From Campylobacterales bacterium (GTDB taxonomy: Bacteria > Campylobacterota > Campylobacteria > Campylobacterales > JALSKU01): DNA of 53,550 nt. The stretch is from contig JAMOOV010000056.1 of assembly GCA_027065125.1 (NCBI GenBank), positions 1 to 53,550 of the forward strand. Reading direction: 5' to 3'. The notes under the pieces were generated by a model. The model searched no databases and had not been told where the DNA came from. It worked only from the letters and a program-made list of their open reading frames with translations. Positions 30,042-40,875 of this stretch are shown in pieces (the first letter of the stretch is position 1; each line of letters begins with the position of its first letter). Made by a program: the position numbers and the translations under genes.

Positions 30042-31247
30042 TTACAGTTTTATCACTCGTGCCGTATCGCCTTTTTTTAAATCCCCCTCATCCACTTCTA
30101 TCCACAAAATGGAAGGATGCGATAAAAGATTTGTCAGTATTGCACTTGTTCCTTTCTTTTTACCTGCCAAATCCACGGTATAGCCGTCTTTGTCGTATTT
30201 TAGATTGACTGCTGTAAATTCACTCTTTTTCGATCTCTTTTTATAATCTTCCGCCATTTTTGCATAAACTATATCATATGCATCATCAAGCCCCAACATT
30301 CTTTTTATAAGAGGTACTATATAAAGTATCGTAGTTATCGCAGAACTATATGGAAATCCCGGAAGTGCAAATATATATTTTTTGCCGACTTTTACCACTC
30401 TTATATGCATACCGGGTTTTATGACAACTCCGCTTATCAAAACTTCAGCCTCTATGGAATTTACCGCATCTTTGACAAAGTCATAATCCCCCACACTCAC
30501 TCCACCGGTCGTTATAACTATATCGCTAAACTCCAAAGCACTCAAGATGGAGTTTTTTATGGATTTAAGCTCATCTCCGACTACACCCATATTGTGAGTT
30601 TTTGCCCCTGCTTTTTTAACGATAGCCTCTATAGTGTAGTGATTGGTGCTTCGTATTTGAGATATATTGCTCTGCTCTTCTCCAAGCTCAAGTATCTCGC
30701 TACCTGTAGCCAAAACAGAAACGACAGGCTCTCTTTTAACCGGTATCTTTATCATATTGAGTCCTGCCATCACTCCTATCTCGCCAAAGTCTATCACAGT
30801 TCCTTTTTTGATAAGCACTTCACCCTTTTTGTAGTTTTCTCCGACGGGTCTTACACTGTAGCCCTTTGGAACTTTCTCTTTTATGATGATATAATCCCCC
30901 TCAACCTCAACATTTTCTATAGGTATAAGAGTGTCTGCTCCTTTACTCATAAGAGAACCGGTAAAAGTTTTTATACAAGTACCGTCTATTACTTCAACGG
31001 TATTTGCCGTACCTGCCGGAAGTTTATCTATGATCTTGATTTTGCCGCCGTCTTGATCCTTGTATTTGATAGCATATCCGTCCATGCCGGATGTTTCATA
31101 CTTGGGAGAATTCTCTTTGGCAACTACATCTTTAGATAAAACTCTACCTAAACTTTCACTTAAGAACAGTTGTTCTTCCGAAACTTCCTCGTTAAAAGCA
31201 TTTTTTAAAATCTCAATCGATTCTTTAAAACCAATAAATCTTTTCAC
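30042..31247 (-). CDS. moeA: Molybdopterin molybdotransferase MoeA
   Basis: SPKYETSGMDGYAIKY...FTGSLMSKGADTLIPIENV...TTGGVSVGDYDFVKDAV...VIKPGMHIRVVKVGKKYIFALPGFPYSS. Confidence 0.95.
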   Translation of the reverse strand: MKRFIGFKESIEILKNAFNEEVSEEQLFLSESLGRVLSKDVVAKENSPKYETSGMDGYAIKYKDQDGGKIKIIDKLPAGTANTVEVIDGTCIKTFTGSLMSKGADTLIPIENVEVEGDYIIIKEKVPKGYSVRPVGENYKKGEVLIKKGTVIDFGEIGVMAGLNMIKIPVKREPVVSVLATGSEILELGEEQSNISQIRSTNHYTIEAIVKKAGAKTHNMGVVGDELKSIKNSILSALEFSDIVITTGGVSVGDYDFVKDAVNSIEAEVLISGVVIKPGMHIRVVKVGKKYIFALPGFPYSSAITTILYIVPLIKRMLGLDDAYDIVYAKMAEDYKKRSKKSEFTAVNLKYDKDGYTVDLAGKKKGTSAILTNLLSHPSILWIEVDEGDLKKGDTARVIKL

Positions 31248-31696
31248 TATTTTTCCCCTTTATATAATAATCCGCTACCCTCTATAAGATAGCTTCTATC
31301 CTTTGCATATACTCTTTGCCCATCTACTAAATCATACTTCCATATAGGAGCATTCGCCTTAAAATCCTCTACAAATTCTCCTATCATCCTAAGTGAAACT
31401 TTTCTTTGAGGAGACAGTACGGCAGAGATATATGAAGTCTTATGATTTAGCACATCTCCTTTTGCATGAGCCATCAAAAGATATGCACCCTCTTTTTTAG
31501 CCTTTTTTTGCCAAGAGTCAAACCACTCCTTTAAAATCGGCTCATATATATCAAAACTAAGCCCATCTATACCGTTCTCATCTCTAACTATTCCTACAAA
31601 ATTTATAAAAGCTCCATAGTTTTTATCTTTAAAATGATTATACCATCTTGAAAGTATCTCTTCTACATCCAATGCTCCGTCAAATATCTCAAGCAT
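31247..31696 (-). CDS. moaE: Molybdopterin synthase catalytic subunit MoaE
   Basis: GAFINFVGIVRDENGIDGLSFDIYEP...MAHAKGDV...AVLSPQRKVSLRMIGEFVEDFKANAPIWKYD. Confidence 0.85.
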   Translation of the reverse strand: MLEIFDGALDVEEILSRWYNHFKDKNYGAFINFVGIVRDENGIDGLSFDIYEPILKEWFDSWQKKAKKEGAYLLMAHAKGDVLNHKTSYISAVLSPQRKVSLRMIGEFVEDFKANAPIWKYDLVDGQRVYAKDRSYLIEGSGLLYKGEK

Positions 31697-31714
31697 CTTT
31701 TTTCTCCCTCACAA

Positions 31715-31936
31715 TTATCCGCCGCAAACAGGTGGCAGAAGTGAAACTTTATCCTCTTTTGAAAGAGGAGTGTCCAAATCCTTCACTATCTTGTCGTTAA
31801 CCGATACGGCACAAATCTTCAGCCACTTTTGCAACTCTTCGTCATCTTTAAAATACTCTTTTAATTCTCTCAAATTGCCGATATCAACTTGCAAAGATTT
31901 TCTTGCTATCGGTCCGAGAAATTCAATTATCGCCAT
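31715..31936 (-). CDS. moaD: MoaD/ThiS family sulfur carrier (molybdopterin synthase small subunit)
   Basis: 73-aa ubiquitin-like protein ending ...LSKEDKVSLLPPVCGG (GG terminus); adjacent to moaE. Confidence 0.88.
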   Translation of the reverse strand: MAIIEFLGPIARKSLQVDIGNLRELKEYFKDDEELQKWLKICAVSVNDKIVKDLDTPLSKEDKVSLLPPVCGG

Positions 31937-31957
31937 AATAAACCTTTTTTATTTTTA

Positions 31958-32599
31958 TTATACCATTTTAGCTTTTTTTAGAAAAATCTTTACTGATTTT
32001 TTCTCTTTTTTACCTATCTTGTAACCAATTTTTTTTAAATACTTATCCACCATACAAAGAGGCAAATCAAGTCTTTGACTCTCTCTTTTTTTGATATAGT
32101 AGGGTATCTTTATCTTATGACTTAAAAAGCTTTTTACCACTTTTTTATAAAATACTCTTTTGGAATTTACACAAAAAAGAGCAAAAACAAACGGCAAAGA
32201 GGTTCTATCTTTCCACTCTTTTGCCAAATCTATACACTCCCTATCCCCTTTAACATACATTTGCAAAGCTTTATTGCCTATGACAACTTCGCCACTTAAC
32301 CCAAGTATCTCTTTTAGTATATTAGAACTTTTAGACTCAATATCCCTCTTATCTTCTCCCTTGCATACAAATACACTCAAAACTTCTCCGTCTGCGACAA
32401 TACCAGCATCAAGACACTTCCTGCCTCCACTTTTTATGCTGGATATAAAAGCCGCACTAACCTTTCTTTTTAAAAATAGATCGGTAATGATGGACGGATG
32501 AGACTTTTTAACCGCTCTTTTTAAATATGTGTGATTTGATTTTTTGATAAAAAATTCAAAAGGCAAAAGATTTAAATACTCTATCTTTCCAAAAACCAT
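31958..32599 (-). CDS. mqnA: Menaquinone biosynthesis chorismate dehydratase MqnA-like (futalosine pathway)
   Basis: VFGKIEYLNLLPFEFFIKK...DLFLKRKVSAAFISSIKSGGRKCLDAGIVADGEVLSVFV; MqnA/MqnD-like fold signature. Confidence 0.78.
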   Translation of the reverse strand: MVFGKIEYLNLLPFEFFIKKSNHTYLKRAVKKSHPSIITDLFLKRKVSAAFISSIKSGGRKCLDAGIVADGEVLSVFVCKGEDKRDIESKSSNILKEILGLSGEVVIGNKALQMYVKGDRECIDLAKEWKDRTSLPFVFALFCVNSKRVFYKKVVKSFLSHKIKIPYYIKKRESQRLDLPLCMVDKYLKKIGYKIGKKEKKSVKIFLKKAKMV

Positions 32600-32600
32600 A

Positions 32601-34181
32601 CTACATAACCTTTACGACAAGTTGAGCCAACAAAATGGCAAAAACAAGAGCCAAAGGATAGACTGCTGCATAAGAGATAGACGGATAGTCGGATTTTGTC
32701 ATGTTGTTAGCCATCGTCAAGGAGGGTGTCGAAGTCAACGAACCGCTCAAAAGACCCAATATTTTTAAAAAATTCATCTTTAACACAAATCTGCAAAAAA
32801 GAGTCATCGTCAAAAGTGAAAAAACCAATCCAAAAAGTGCTATATAGATAGGCATAAAACCATTATCTCTTATAGCTTGGAGTAGATATTTACCTGCATT
32901 TGTACCAATAGCAGCTATAAATATCAACTGTCCCAAAGTTTTCATAAGAGTTGTAGAATGAGGAGACATTTGCCACACTACAGGACCAATTCTGCCGACT
33001 CTGCCGAGTATCAAAGCCGTTATCAATATACCCCCTACAAAACTTAACTTTATATCTCCTACAACCGGAAAATGAAAAGGAATACTTCCAATCAATATAC
33101 CAAAAACTATACCAAGAGATATAGGTAAAAAATCCGCAGCAGGGTATTTTTGCAAACTATTTCCCACTATCTCAATAATTTTCTGGGCATATTTTCTCGG
33201 AGCTATTACATATAGCTTATCCCCAAGCATTAAGGTCATATTTGGATATGGGTGTATATCTATACCACTTCTTCTTACTTTTGTCACAACAGCCCCAAGA
33301 GATCTCAACTCTTTTATATCAGCTATCTTTTTCCCAATAATTTTTTTTGATGTTACCAAAAGTCTATAGACTTTCATATCGTCATGAAAAGAGAATTTGC
33401 TTGTTACTTCTTCTCCTACTATGATACCTACATGTTCAAGATTTTCCTCTTCTCCCGAAACTCTAATAACATCTCCATAATGCAAAGTGGTATCTTTGTC
33501 TATTTCCTGATGTTTTACTGATTCTACTCTTTGTATAATGGTATCTGTCATCTTTTCAAGTTTTGATTTTTTTATACTCTCTTTTTTAAAGTTTTGATTT
33601 GTTATTTTAAAATTTTTTACCACCACTTCAGGATGTTTGCTTCTCTCTGTCTTTTCATAATCCTCTATCTCTTTTTCAATATCTACTCTAAAAATCACGG
33701 GTAAAAATCTTATAAATAAAACAGTAGTAACGATACCGAACGGATATATCATACCGAAAAGAACGGACATGGAAGGTTTATCTTTTATCTCAAGGGCGGC
33801 AGCCAAAGAAGGCACACTGGACAAAGCACCTGTAAAGATACCGTCTATCGCCGTTGAGGAGAGGGAAAAATACTTGGCTATCGCAGTTATAACAAATAGT
33901 ATCATCAACAAAAGCACCGTAGCAAGTATATTGAACTTTATACCTTCGGTTTTTATAGTTTCAAAAAAACCGGGACCCGACTGCAATCCTACTGCATAGA
34001 TAAATATAGCAAGACCGAAAAATTTAAACTCCTCGGAAACCACAAGTCCATAGTGTCCGGCAATCAAAGCAACTATCAACATGGCGGATATATCCAATGA
34101 AAAGCCCTTGACTTTTAAATTTCCTACTATATACCCAATGGAGATGATGAAAAAAAGATAAAAAATATCACTATGTATCAT
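32601..34181 (-). CDS. AspT/YidE-like (AAE family) membrane transporter with RCK_C (TrkA-C) domain
   Basis: Duplicated TM halves (GLAIFIYAVGLQSGPGFF; GQLIFIAAIGTNAGKYLL; SSVPSLAAALE / LTSTPSLTMANN) flanking soluble TrkA-C-like segments. Confidence 0.85.
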   Translation of the reverse strand: MIHSDIFYLFFIISIGYIVGNLKVKGFSLDISAMLIVALIAGHYGLVVSEEFKFFGLAIFIYAVGLQSGPGFFETIKTEGIKFNILATVLLLMILFVITAIAKYFSLSSTAIDGIFTGALSSVPSLAAALEIKDKPSMSVLFGMIYPFGIVTTVLFIRFLPVIFRVDIEKEIEDYEKTERSKHPEVVVKNFKITNQNFKKESIKKSKLEKMTDTIIQRVESVKHQEIDKDTTLHYGDVIRVSGEEENLEHVGIIVGEEVTSKFSFHDDMKVYRLLVTSKKIIGKKIADIKELRSLGAVVTKVRRSGIDIHPYPNMTLMLGDKLYVIAPRKYAQKIIEIVGNSLQKYPAADFLPISLGIVFGILIGSIPFHFPVVGDIKLSFVGGILITALILGRVGRIGPVVWQMSPHSTTLMKTLGQLIFIAAIGTNAGKYLLQAIRDNGFMPIYIALFGLVFSLLTMTLFCRFVLKMNFLKILGLLSGSLTSTPSLTMANNMTKSDYPSISYAAVYPLALVFAILLAQLVVKVM

Positions 34182-34270
34182 AAGACCGCACTTTTTATAA
34201 ATTTTTGCAATTATACTATAAATAATACAATATATGATAAAATTTTACAATAAATAAAAGAAAGGAAATC

Positions 34271-34846
34271 TTGATGCAAATAGATAGAGAAAAAGCTTTT
34301 GAATTATTAAAGGAGTATAACGACAACGATTCTCTTGTAAAGCATGGCTTGGCAGTAGAAAGCACTATGAGACACTTTGCCAAAAAGTTTGGAGAGGATG
34401 AAGAATTATGGGGAGTTGTCGGACTTTTACATGATCTTGACTATGGCAAATATCCTGACGAACATTGCCATAAAGCAAAAGAGATACTTGAAGAGAGAGG
34501 CTATGATGATGTCATTATAAGAGCTATGATGAGTCATGCTTACGGTATTTGTACCGATGTGGAGCCGTTAAGCCTTATGGAAAAAACTCTTTATGCTATT
34601 GATGAATTAACAGGCTTGATAACAGCTTGTGTATATGTGAGACCGTCAAAAAGCATACTTGATTTAACTCCAAAATCCGTAAAGAAAAAATGGAAACAAA
34701 AATCCTTTGCGGCAGGAGTTGATAGAGAAACTATCCAAAAAGGTGCCGATATGATTGGTATGGAACTTGGAGAACTTATAAGTGAAGTTATAGAAGGAAT
34801 GAAAAAAGATGCTGAAAATTTAGGCTTAAAAGGTAACTTGCAATGA
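34271..34846 (+). CDS. HD/HDIG-domain phosphohydrolase-like protein
   Basis: [47 protein letters not shown]... HD motif. Confidence 0.85.
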   Translation: MMQIDREKAFELLKEYNDNDSLVKHGLAVESTMRHFAKKFGEDEELWGVVGLLHDLDYGKYPDEHCHKAKEILEERGYDDVIIRAMMSHAYGICTDVEPLSLMEKTLYAIDELTGLITACVYVRPSKSILDLTPKSVKKKWKQKSFAAGVDRETIQKGADMIGMELGELISEVIEGMKKDAENLGLKGNLQ

Positions 34847-35916
34847 AGATACTCGTTACAGGAACAGCAGGTTTTATAGGTAGCCATTTGGCATTAAAAC
34901 TTCTTGAAAGAGGTGACGAGATAGTAGGGATTGACAATATAAACGACTACTACGACCAAAGAGTAAAGTATGGGAGGCTCCAAAAAACGGGTATTATAGA
35001 AAATGTTGAAGATGGAGAGAATATCCATCAAAACAGCCTTATAACTTCAAAAACTATGCCAAATTATAAATTCATCAAGGCAAATCTTGAAGACAGGGAA
35101 ATTTTAGAAAAACTTTTTAAAGAGGAGAAGTTTGACAAAGTTTGCAATCTTGCCGCACAAGCGGGAGTTAGATACTCATTAACAAATCCTTATGCTTATA
35201 TCGATAGCAACATAGTAGGATTTGTCAATATACTTGAATGTTGTCGCCACAACAATGTGAAAGCCCTTAGCTATGCCAGTAGTTCAAGTGTTTACGGACT
35301 AAATGAGACACAGCCTTTTAGCACAAAAGCAAATGTAGATCACCCCATAAGCCTTTATGCCGCAAGCAAAAAATCAAATGAACTAATGGCTCATGTTTAC
35401 TCTCATCTTTATGATTTGCCTACAACCGGACTAAGATTTTTTACCGTATATGGACCTTGGGGAAGACCAGATATGGCACTGTATCTTTTTACAAAAGCTA
35501 TCATAGAGGATAAACCTATAGATGTATTTAACTACGGGCAAATGCAAAGAGATTTTACTTATATTGACGATATAGTTACAGGAATTATAAAAGTCATAGA
35601 CAATCCTCCAAAAGGCAATCCTGCATGGAGTGGCAAAAATCCAGATCCAAGTAGCTCAAAAGCACCTTATAAGATATATAATATCGGAAATAATAATCCG
35701 GTAAAACTTATGGATTTCATAGAAGCGATAGAGAAAAAACTTGGGAAAAAAGCCAAAAAAAATATGCTACCCCTTCAGCCCGGAGATGTACCGTCCACTT
35801 ATGCGGATGTTAGTGGACTTATAGAAGACTTTGACTATAAACCTGCAACTTCCATACAAGAGGGAGTGGACAAATTTATAGATTGGTATCTTGATTTTTT
35901 CGATATTAAATTTTAA
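34843..35916 (+). CDS. NAD-dependent nucleotide-sugar epimerase (UDP-glucuronate 4-epimerase-like)
   Basis: [46 protein letters not shown]...[46 protein letters not shown]. Confidence 0.93.
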   Translation: MKILVTGTAGFIGSHLALKLLERGDEIVGIDNINDYYDQRVKYGRLQKTGIIENVEDGENIHQNSLITSKTMPNYKFIKANLEDREILEKLFKEEKFDKVCNLAAQAGVRYSLTNPYAYIDSNIVGFVNILECCRHNNVKALSYASSSSVYGLNETQPFSTKANVDHPISLYAASKKSNELMAHVYSHLYDLPTTGLRFFTVYGPWGRPDMALYLFTKAIIEDKPIDVFNYGQMQRDFTYIDDIVTGIIKVIDNPPKGNPAWSGKNPDPSSSKAPYKIYNIGNNNPVKLMDFIEAIEKKLGKKAKKNMLPLQPGDVPSTYADVSGLIEDFDYKPATSIQEGVDKFIDWYLDFFDIKF

Positions 35917-35965
35917 GTCGATTTGTGTTATCATTATCAATAAACAAAAACAAAAAGGATAGAGT

Positions 35966-36127
35966 ATGCCAAAAGCTGATGAAAATATAGGCTGTGAAAA
36001 TGAAATATGTAAAGAAAAAGACAATTGCAAAAGACAAGAGATAGCCAAAAACAAAACAGCAAAAGAGATAAGAATATTCGGAGGCACAAAAGAGAAGGGG
36101 TGTAAAAATTTCATACCTAAAAAGTGA
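35966..36127 (+). CDS. Small Cys/Lys-rich protein (53 aa), missed by the supplied ORF track
   Basis: ATG preceded by caaaaaggatagagt. Translation MPKADENIGCENEICKEKDNCKRQEIAKNKTAKEIRIFGGTKEKGCKNFIPKK*. Confidence 0.6.
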   Translation: MPKADENIGCENEICKEKDNCKRQEIAKNKTAKEIRIFGGTKEKGCKNFIPKK

Positions 36128-36200
36128 TTATTTTTAAATTATGGGACTACTATACAGCACAAGCACCCATAAAAAAGATAAATTAGAAATTATATATTTT

Positions 36201-37529
36201 TCATCTTGCTCCTATTTTTAGCAATACTACCTTAATGGTTTTTACAAGTATAGTAAAATCAGTCCACAAGGACCAGTTTTTGATATACCATACTTCTAAT
36301 TTATTTCTCTCATTAAAAGTAAGATTATTTCTACCGCTTACTTGCCACAAACCTGTAATGCCCGGTTTTACTTTTAGTATAAAATCCTTATTTTTTCCAA
36401 GTTCATCAGATTCATTTATTATATAGGGACGAGGACCAACCAGGCTCATTTCTCCCCTTAGCACATTTATTAATTGTGCTAATTCATCTAATGAGTTTTT
36501 TCTTAGAAATTTACCTACTTTTGTGATACGAGGATCATTTTTATATTTATGATACTTTTTGTAGTATTTAATTTCATCTGGATTATCTTTTAAGTAATTT
36601 TTTAAAATATTTTGCGAATTATTATACATAGTTCTATATTTATAACATTTAAAATTGTTATCATCTTTGCCTAATCTGTCTTGTTTGAAAAATATACTTC
36701 CTTTAGAATCTAATTTGATTGCAAAAGCTATAAAAGTATGAATAATCAAAAACAATGGCAATATCATTAAAGTAATAACAAAATCAAATATATTCTTTAT
36801 CCAAAGATTTCTTTTGATAAGAAGTTTATTCTCTACTTGAATTGTACTATATCTTATGTTTGAATATTCCATTATATTTGAATTTGCAAAGTTGATATTT
36901 ATCACATAAGGCACGATATAAACAGTCCTATTGCTTTGTAAATATTTTGTAATTTTATCATTTACTTCATCTACACTCATTCCTTGCGAAGTTATGATAA
37001 CACTCTCATACTCTTTTTCGTTGCTTTTCATACCAAGATACCAATTGTCAAGTAATTCTTGTTTCAATACTTTTACTTGCTTTGGATCTCCGATTACTAA
37101 TACTTTTTTCTTAAAAAATGGAAATCTATATACAACTCTTTTTATAAATCTTTTAGTCATTGGTATAATAAAAATTGTAAACAAAAAATAGATACTAATA
37201 AAAAGTCGTGAATAACCAAGTGATGTTTTTGTAAGTGTTAACAATGCTAATACAATAAAATATGCCAAAAAAAGTGCTTTAAAAATTTTTTTTGTTTCTT
37301 GCCAAAAGTCATATTGCAAAGTATATATCTTTTCATAATAGAACAATACAATAATTATAAAGATAATAAAATAAAAATCTTTTAACATAAACTGATGAAA
37401 GATTGGTATGTGACAAATACTTATATTATTTCTTATATATAATGTTAGATAAAAAAGAGCAATTAGGACTAAAATATCCATCACTATAAAGATAAAATTT
37501 CGTGCATATATTTTCATCTGTATTTCCAA
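36201..37529 (-). CDS. Polyprenyl-phosphate sugar-1-phosphate transferase (WbaP/exopolysaccharide initiating transferase family)
   Basis: N-terminal TM bundle; C-terminal FKQDRLGKDDNNFKCYKYRTMYNNSQ...RITKVGKFLRKNSLDELAQLINVLRGEMSLVGPRPYIINES...KPGITGLWQVSGRNNLTFNER. Confidence 0.93.
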   Translation of the reverse strand: MEIQMKIYARNFIFIVMDILVLIALFYLTLYIRNNISICHIPIFHQFMLKDFYFIIFIIIVLFYYEKIYTLQYDFWQETKKIFKALFLAYFIVLALLTLTKTSLGYSRLFISIYFLFTIFIIPMTKRFIKRVVYRFPFFKKKVLVIGDPKQVKVLKQELLDNWYLGMKSNEKEYESVIITSQGMSVDEVNDKITKYLQSNRTVYIVPYVININFANSNIMEYSNIRYSTIQVENKLLIKRNLWIKNIFDFVITLMILPLFLIIHTFIAFAIKLDSKGSIFFKQDRLGKDDNNFKCYKYRTMYNNSQNILKNYLKDNPDEIKYYKKYHKYKNDPRITKVGKFLRKNSLDELAQLINVLRGEMSLVGPRPYIINESDELGKNKDFILKVKPGITGLWQVSGRNNLTFNERNKLEVWYIKNWSLWTDFTILVKTIKVVLLKIGAR

Positions 37530-38016
37530 AAAAATTTAATTACAGAATTTGGATGCCACAAAAATAATTTCAAATTTTTTGATGAAGTTTTTATGTATTC
37601 ATGGTAAATTTTATATATTGGATTTATAATTGTTTTTCCATATTTTTTAACCCCAACAAAAATATTAATATCTTCCATATATATAAAACTTTCATCAAAA
37701 TTACCAAGTTCTTTAAATATGTTTGTCTTAAAAATTATAAAACAATCATATGTAAAAGGAATTTCATATATACAATTATCTTTCACACCTAATTTGTCAA
37801 AATATATGTAATTTTCTTTTAAAAAGAGATAAAATCGCAGGAATATTCCATACTACCTTATATAAATTTAGTATTTTTGCTATTTTTTACCCATTTTAAA
37901 AATTTTTCTATAATGATAAAATTAAAATAAATATCAGAATTAATCGCCATATACAAATTTAATTTTTTAGACAAATATGAAAAACCAATATTTTGTTCAA
38001 ACAAATTGGATATATT
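37514..38016 (-). pseudogene. Frameshifted GT2 (rhamnosyltransferase-type) glycosyltransferase
   Basis: Fragments in different frames on the minus strand: NISNLFEQNIGFSYLSKKLNLYMAINSDIYFNFIIIEKFLKWVKNSKNTKFI*; KVVWNIPAILSLFKRKLHIF*; YIYFDKLGVKDNCIYEIPFTYDCFIIFKTNIFKELGNFDESFIYMEDINIF...GKTIINPIYKIYHEYIKTSSKN, in the order expected for a GT2 C-terminal half. Confidence 0.7.
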
Positions 38017-38133
38017 ATATATAATATATTATTATATATTCCTGAAGCCTATCACTAAAAAATATAAAAAACCGGGCTTATCTCAAATTAGGCTGGAGGG
38101 TGTTACTTGCACAATGAATTTATTATTTATATT

Positions 38134-39237
38134 TTAACTTGGATTGGTATAACAAATAGTTGATTTTGATTTTTTTAAAAATAAAAAAGAGAATAGTGTT
38201 AAGATAAAGGCTATTAAAAATAGATATTTTCCATAAAAATAACCTGCTATTATCGATCCTGCGAAGCCACCCAATCCATACGATATGCCATGATAAAATT
38301 GCATAGAAAGTTTTCTTTGAGAGTATAGTTTGAAAAGATATGTGATAGTAGCAGTGTGAAAAAGTGCGAAACTGATAGCATGAAAACTTTGGGTTATATA
38401 TGAGATCGCTAAAGAGTTTGGAAACAGATAAAGCAATAGCCATCTTAAAGATGTTACAGCAATAGAAAATTTTATCAATAAAAGTAAATTTATATGAAGT
38501 ATTCTCTTTTGAAATTTAAACATAATAACTTCACAAACGATAGAAAAACTCCAAAGATAGCTAACTTGTATAAGTGAAATGTTGTGTGCCGTCTCATATA
38601 TGGTAAAAAAATTATAAAAAAATCCGAAAGATGCTTGCAACAAAAATATACTTATCCAAAATCGCCAATTTTTTAAAAGCGAAAACTTCTCTTTGTTTTT
38701 GCCATTATCTTGAGTTAGGTTGAAACTGTCTGATTTTTTGGAGATGATATATCCTATCAAGGAGATAAAAGTACCTATGAAAAAGTAAAAGTACAATCCT
38801 ATTTTATAATCATTTAAATATTTTGCAAGGATTAAACTAACTACCATAAAGCCCAAGGAGCCCCAAAGTCTGCTATTGCCATAATCTTTTTTTAACTTTT
38901 CGAGAGCTATGGAGTCTATATATGGCATTATCAATCCATTGGTTATGCCAAAAATAGCCATAGTAAAAAGCAATAAATAGTATGATTTTATGGTAAAAAA
39001 AAGAGATATTAGTGCTATCCACGATATAAGCAACGAGATTAGATATACTTTTTTATTAAGAGTAAAAAGTTTTAAAAATAAAAACGGAGTTAAAAATCTC
39101 ATCAAGGGTACAATGGAAAAGATGATGCCGATTTGACAGGGGCTATATGATAGCATTTGTAGGATTTTGGGTAAAAAAACGATATAAACACCAACTCCCG
39201 CAAAATAGAAAAAGAAAAAAGATGATAATAAAAACAT
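38134..39237 (-). CDS. MFS transporter (MFS_1-like / HcaT-type)
   Basis: 12-TM-like hydrophobic protein; FAGVGVYIVFLPKILQMLSYSPCQIGIIFSIVPLMRFLTPFLF; YGNSRLWGSLGFMVVSLI. Confidence 0.85.
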   Translation of the reverse strand: MFLLSSFFFFYFAGVGVYIVFLPKILQMLSYSPCQIGIIFSIVPLMRFLTPFLFLKLFTLNKKVYLISLLISWIALISLFFTIKSYYLLLFTMAIFGITNGLIMPYIDSIALEKLKKDYGNSRLWGSLGFMVVSLILAKYLNDYKIGLYFYFFIGTFISLIGYIISKKSDSFNLTQDNGKNKEKFSLLKNWRFWISIFLLQASFGFFYNFFTIYETAHNISLIQVSYLWSFSIVCEVIMFKFQKRILHINLLLLIKFSIAVTSLRWLLLYLFPNSLAISYITQSFHAISFALFHTATITYLFKLYSQRKLSMQFYHGISYGLGGFAGSIIAGYFYGKYLFLIAFILTLFSFLFLKKSKSTICYTNPS

Positions 39238-39699
39238 CTAAATTGCCATTACGAATGTTCCGCTTAAAATATCATGAAGTGTCTTTTTATCTTTTCTAAA
39301 AAAGGCTGTAAGCTCACCTATAATGGTTGTTGCACATATTACAAATAGCAAATACCTGATAACGGATTTGAAAAAAGATGGTTTTTGTAGGGTTTTGGTG
39401 TCTACAACTTTTAAGTTATATGCCTTGTATCCCGGGCTTTGAGCTTTTATACTCCAAAATAGTGAGAGTATCAATCCATACAGTATCCAAAGAGAGTTTC
39501 TTGCTATCAAGGAGCTTTGCATACTCTCTTTGTCGCCCATAACTATATAAGTTACTATATATGCTAAGGGCATCATTATCATAAACATATCGGTTAAAAA
39601 AGCCTTTATGCGATCAGGTATGGATGCATACTTTATCTCATTTTCCGGCGAAATCTTTTTGTTAATTTTGCCTCTTTTTATATCCCTCCATCTGCTCAT
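39238..39699 (-). CDS. RDD family membrane protein
   Basis: YASIPDRIKAFLTDMFMIMMPLAYIVTYIVMG...SPGYKAYNLKVVDTKTLQKPSFFKSVIRYLLFVI...KDKKTLHDILSGTFVM. Confidence 0.88.
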   Translation of the reverse strand: MSRWRDIKRGKINKKISPENEIKYASIPDRIKAFLTDMFMIMMPLAYIVTYIVMGDKESMQSSLIARNSLWILYGLILSLFWSIKAQSPGYKAYNLKVVDTKTLQKPSFFKSVIRYLLFVICATTIIGELTAFFRKDKKTLHDILSGTFVMAI

Positions 39700-39706
39700 T
39701 TATGAG

Positions 39707-40318
39707 TCAATTTCCTCTGCTTCCGGGTTTTATCGCTACACTTCCATCTTTGCACATAGGGCAACTATCCGGATCATAAACTTCAAATTTAAAATCACCA
39801 AGGGCAAAAAGCGGAAGCTCCTTGGGAAGTTTGCACTCTTTTGTGGCGACTTCGTCGGATCCGTAAATCTTACAAAATCCTCTATTTGCTATAGCTGCAA
39901 AGCCTACTGTTTTGGCTCCGAGATTTTGTAATACTTCCGAAGCCTCAAGAGCCGAACCTCCGGTAGTTATGATATCTTCGCATATTAAAATCTTTTCATC
40001 TTTTGATACTTCAAAACCTCTTCTAAGTGTCATTTTCGAGTTTACTCTCTCTACAAAAATAAATCTTACATCCAAAGCTCTGGCAAGCTCATATCCCGCC
40101 AATATACCGCCTAAAGCCGGAGAGCATACTGTATCAACCTTTATATTTGATTGTTTTATCATATTTGCCAACTCTTTTGCAAGAAGTTCGGCGGTTTTTG
40201 GCTGTTCAAGAACTTTAGCACTTTGGAGATAGTATCTTGAGTGTTTACCACTACTAAGCAGAAAATGTCCTTCAAGAAGAGCTCCCGAATCTTTATATAT
40301 CTTTTCTAAGTTTATCAT
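39707..40318 (-). CDS. pyrE: Orotate phosphoribosyltransferase
   Basis: [24 protein letters not shown]...[29 protein letters not shown]...[17 protein letters not shown]. Confidence 0.95.
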   Translation of the reverse strand: MINLEKIYKDSGALLEGHFLLSSGKHSRYYLQSAKVLEQPKTAELLAKELANMIKQSNIKVDTVCSPALGGILAGYELARALDVRFIFVERVNSKMTLRRGFEVSKDEKILICEDIITTGGSALEASEVLQNLGAKTVGFAAIANRGFCKIYGSDEVATKECKLPKELPLFALGDFKFEVYDPDSCPMCKDGSVAIKPGSRGN

Positions 40319-40875
40319 ACTTTCATTAGCTCCGTTTCTTTGCTTTTAAAAAGAGAATCGGTTTGAGCTGTAAATTCGTCGGTCAATTTTTGTATATCAT
40401 CATGGGCTTTTTTGCTTTCGTCTTCTGTTATCTCTTTCTCTTTTTCAAGGTGTTTTATCTTGTTGTTGGCATCTTTTCTGATATTTCTTATGGCTACCTT
40501 GGCTTTTTCAACCATAGCCTTTGCTTTTTTTACATTTTCTTCTCTTTGCTCGATCGTCATAGGAGGAAAAAATAGCTTTATACTCTCTCCGTCATTATTG
40601 GGATTTACTCCTATGTTGGCACTTTGTATAGCTTTTTCTATCTCTTTTAGCATATTTTTTTCCCAAGGAGAGATAGTGATAGTCGTAGCATCTGTTGCCA
40701 AAACAGTTGCCACTTGATTTAGTGCTGTCGGTGTACCATAATAATCAACCATAACATTATCTAAAATAACAGTTGAAACTTTTCCTGTTCTTAAAGTGGT
40801 AAAATCCTTTTTAAGAGCTTCAATGCTTTTTTGCATACCGGTTTTTGCCTTCTCTTTTATCTCATTTATGCTCAT
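40315..40875 (-). CDS. frr: Ribosome recycling factor
   Basis: [94 protein letters not shown]. Confidence 0.97.
   Translation of the reverse strand: MSINEIKEKAKTGMQKSIEALKKDFTTLRTGKVSTVILDNVMVDYYGTPTALNQVATVLATDATTITISPWEKNMLKEIEKAIQSANIGVNPNNDGESIKLFFPPMTIEQREENVKKAKAMVEKAKVAIRNIRKDANNKIKHLEKEKEITEDESKKAHDDIQKLTDEFTAQTDSLFKSKETELMKV

Noticed and set aside
30405-31139. 244-aa plus-strand ORF
   Set aside because: Antisense to moeA; Tyr/Ser/Phe-rich composition typical of a shadow ORF.
38011-38040. tatattatatataatatattattatatatt palindromic AT tract as a regulatory element
   Set aside because: Pure AT low complexity in a decayed region; no specific evidence of function.
38123-38443. 106-aa minus-strand ORF
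   Set aside because: Out-of-frame overlap with the MFS transporter 3' end, which has far better coding evidence.
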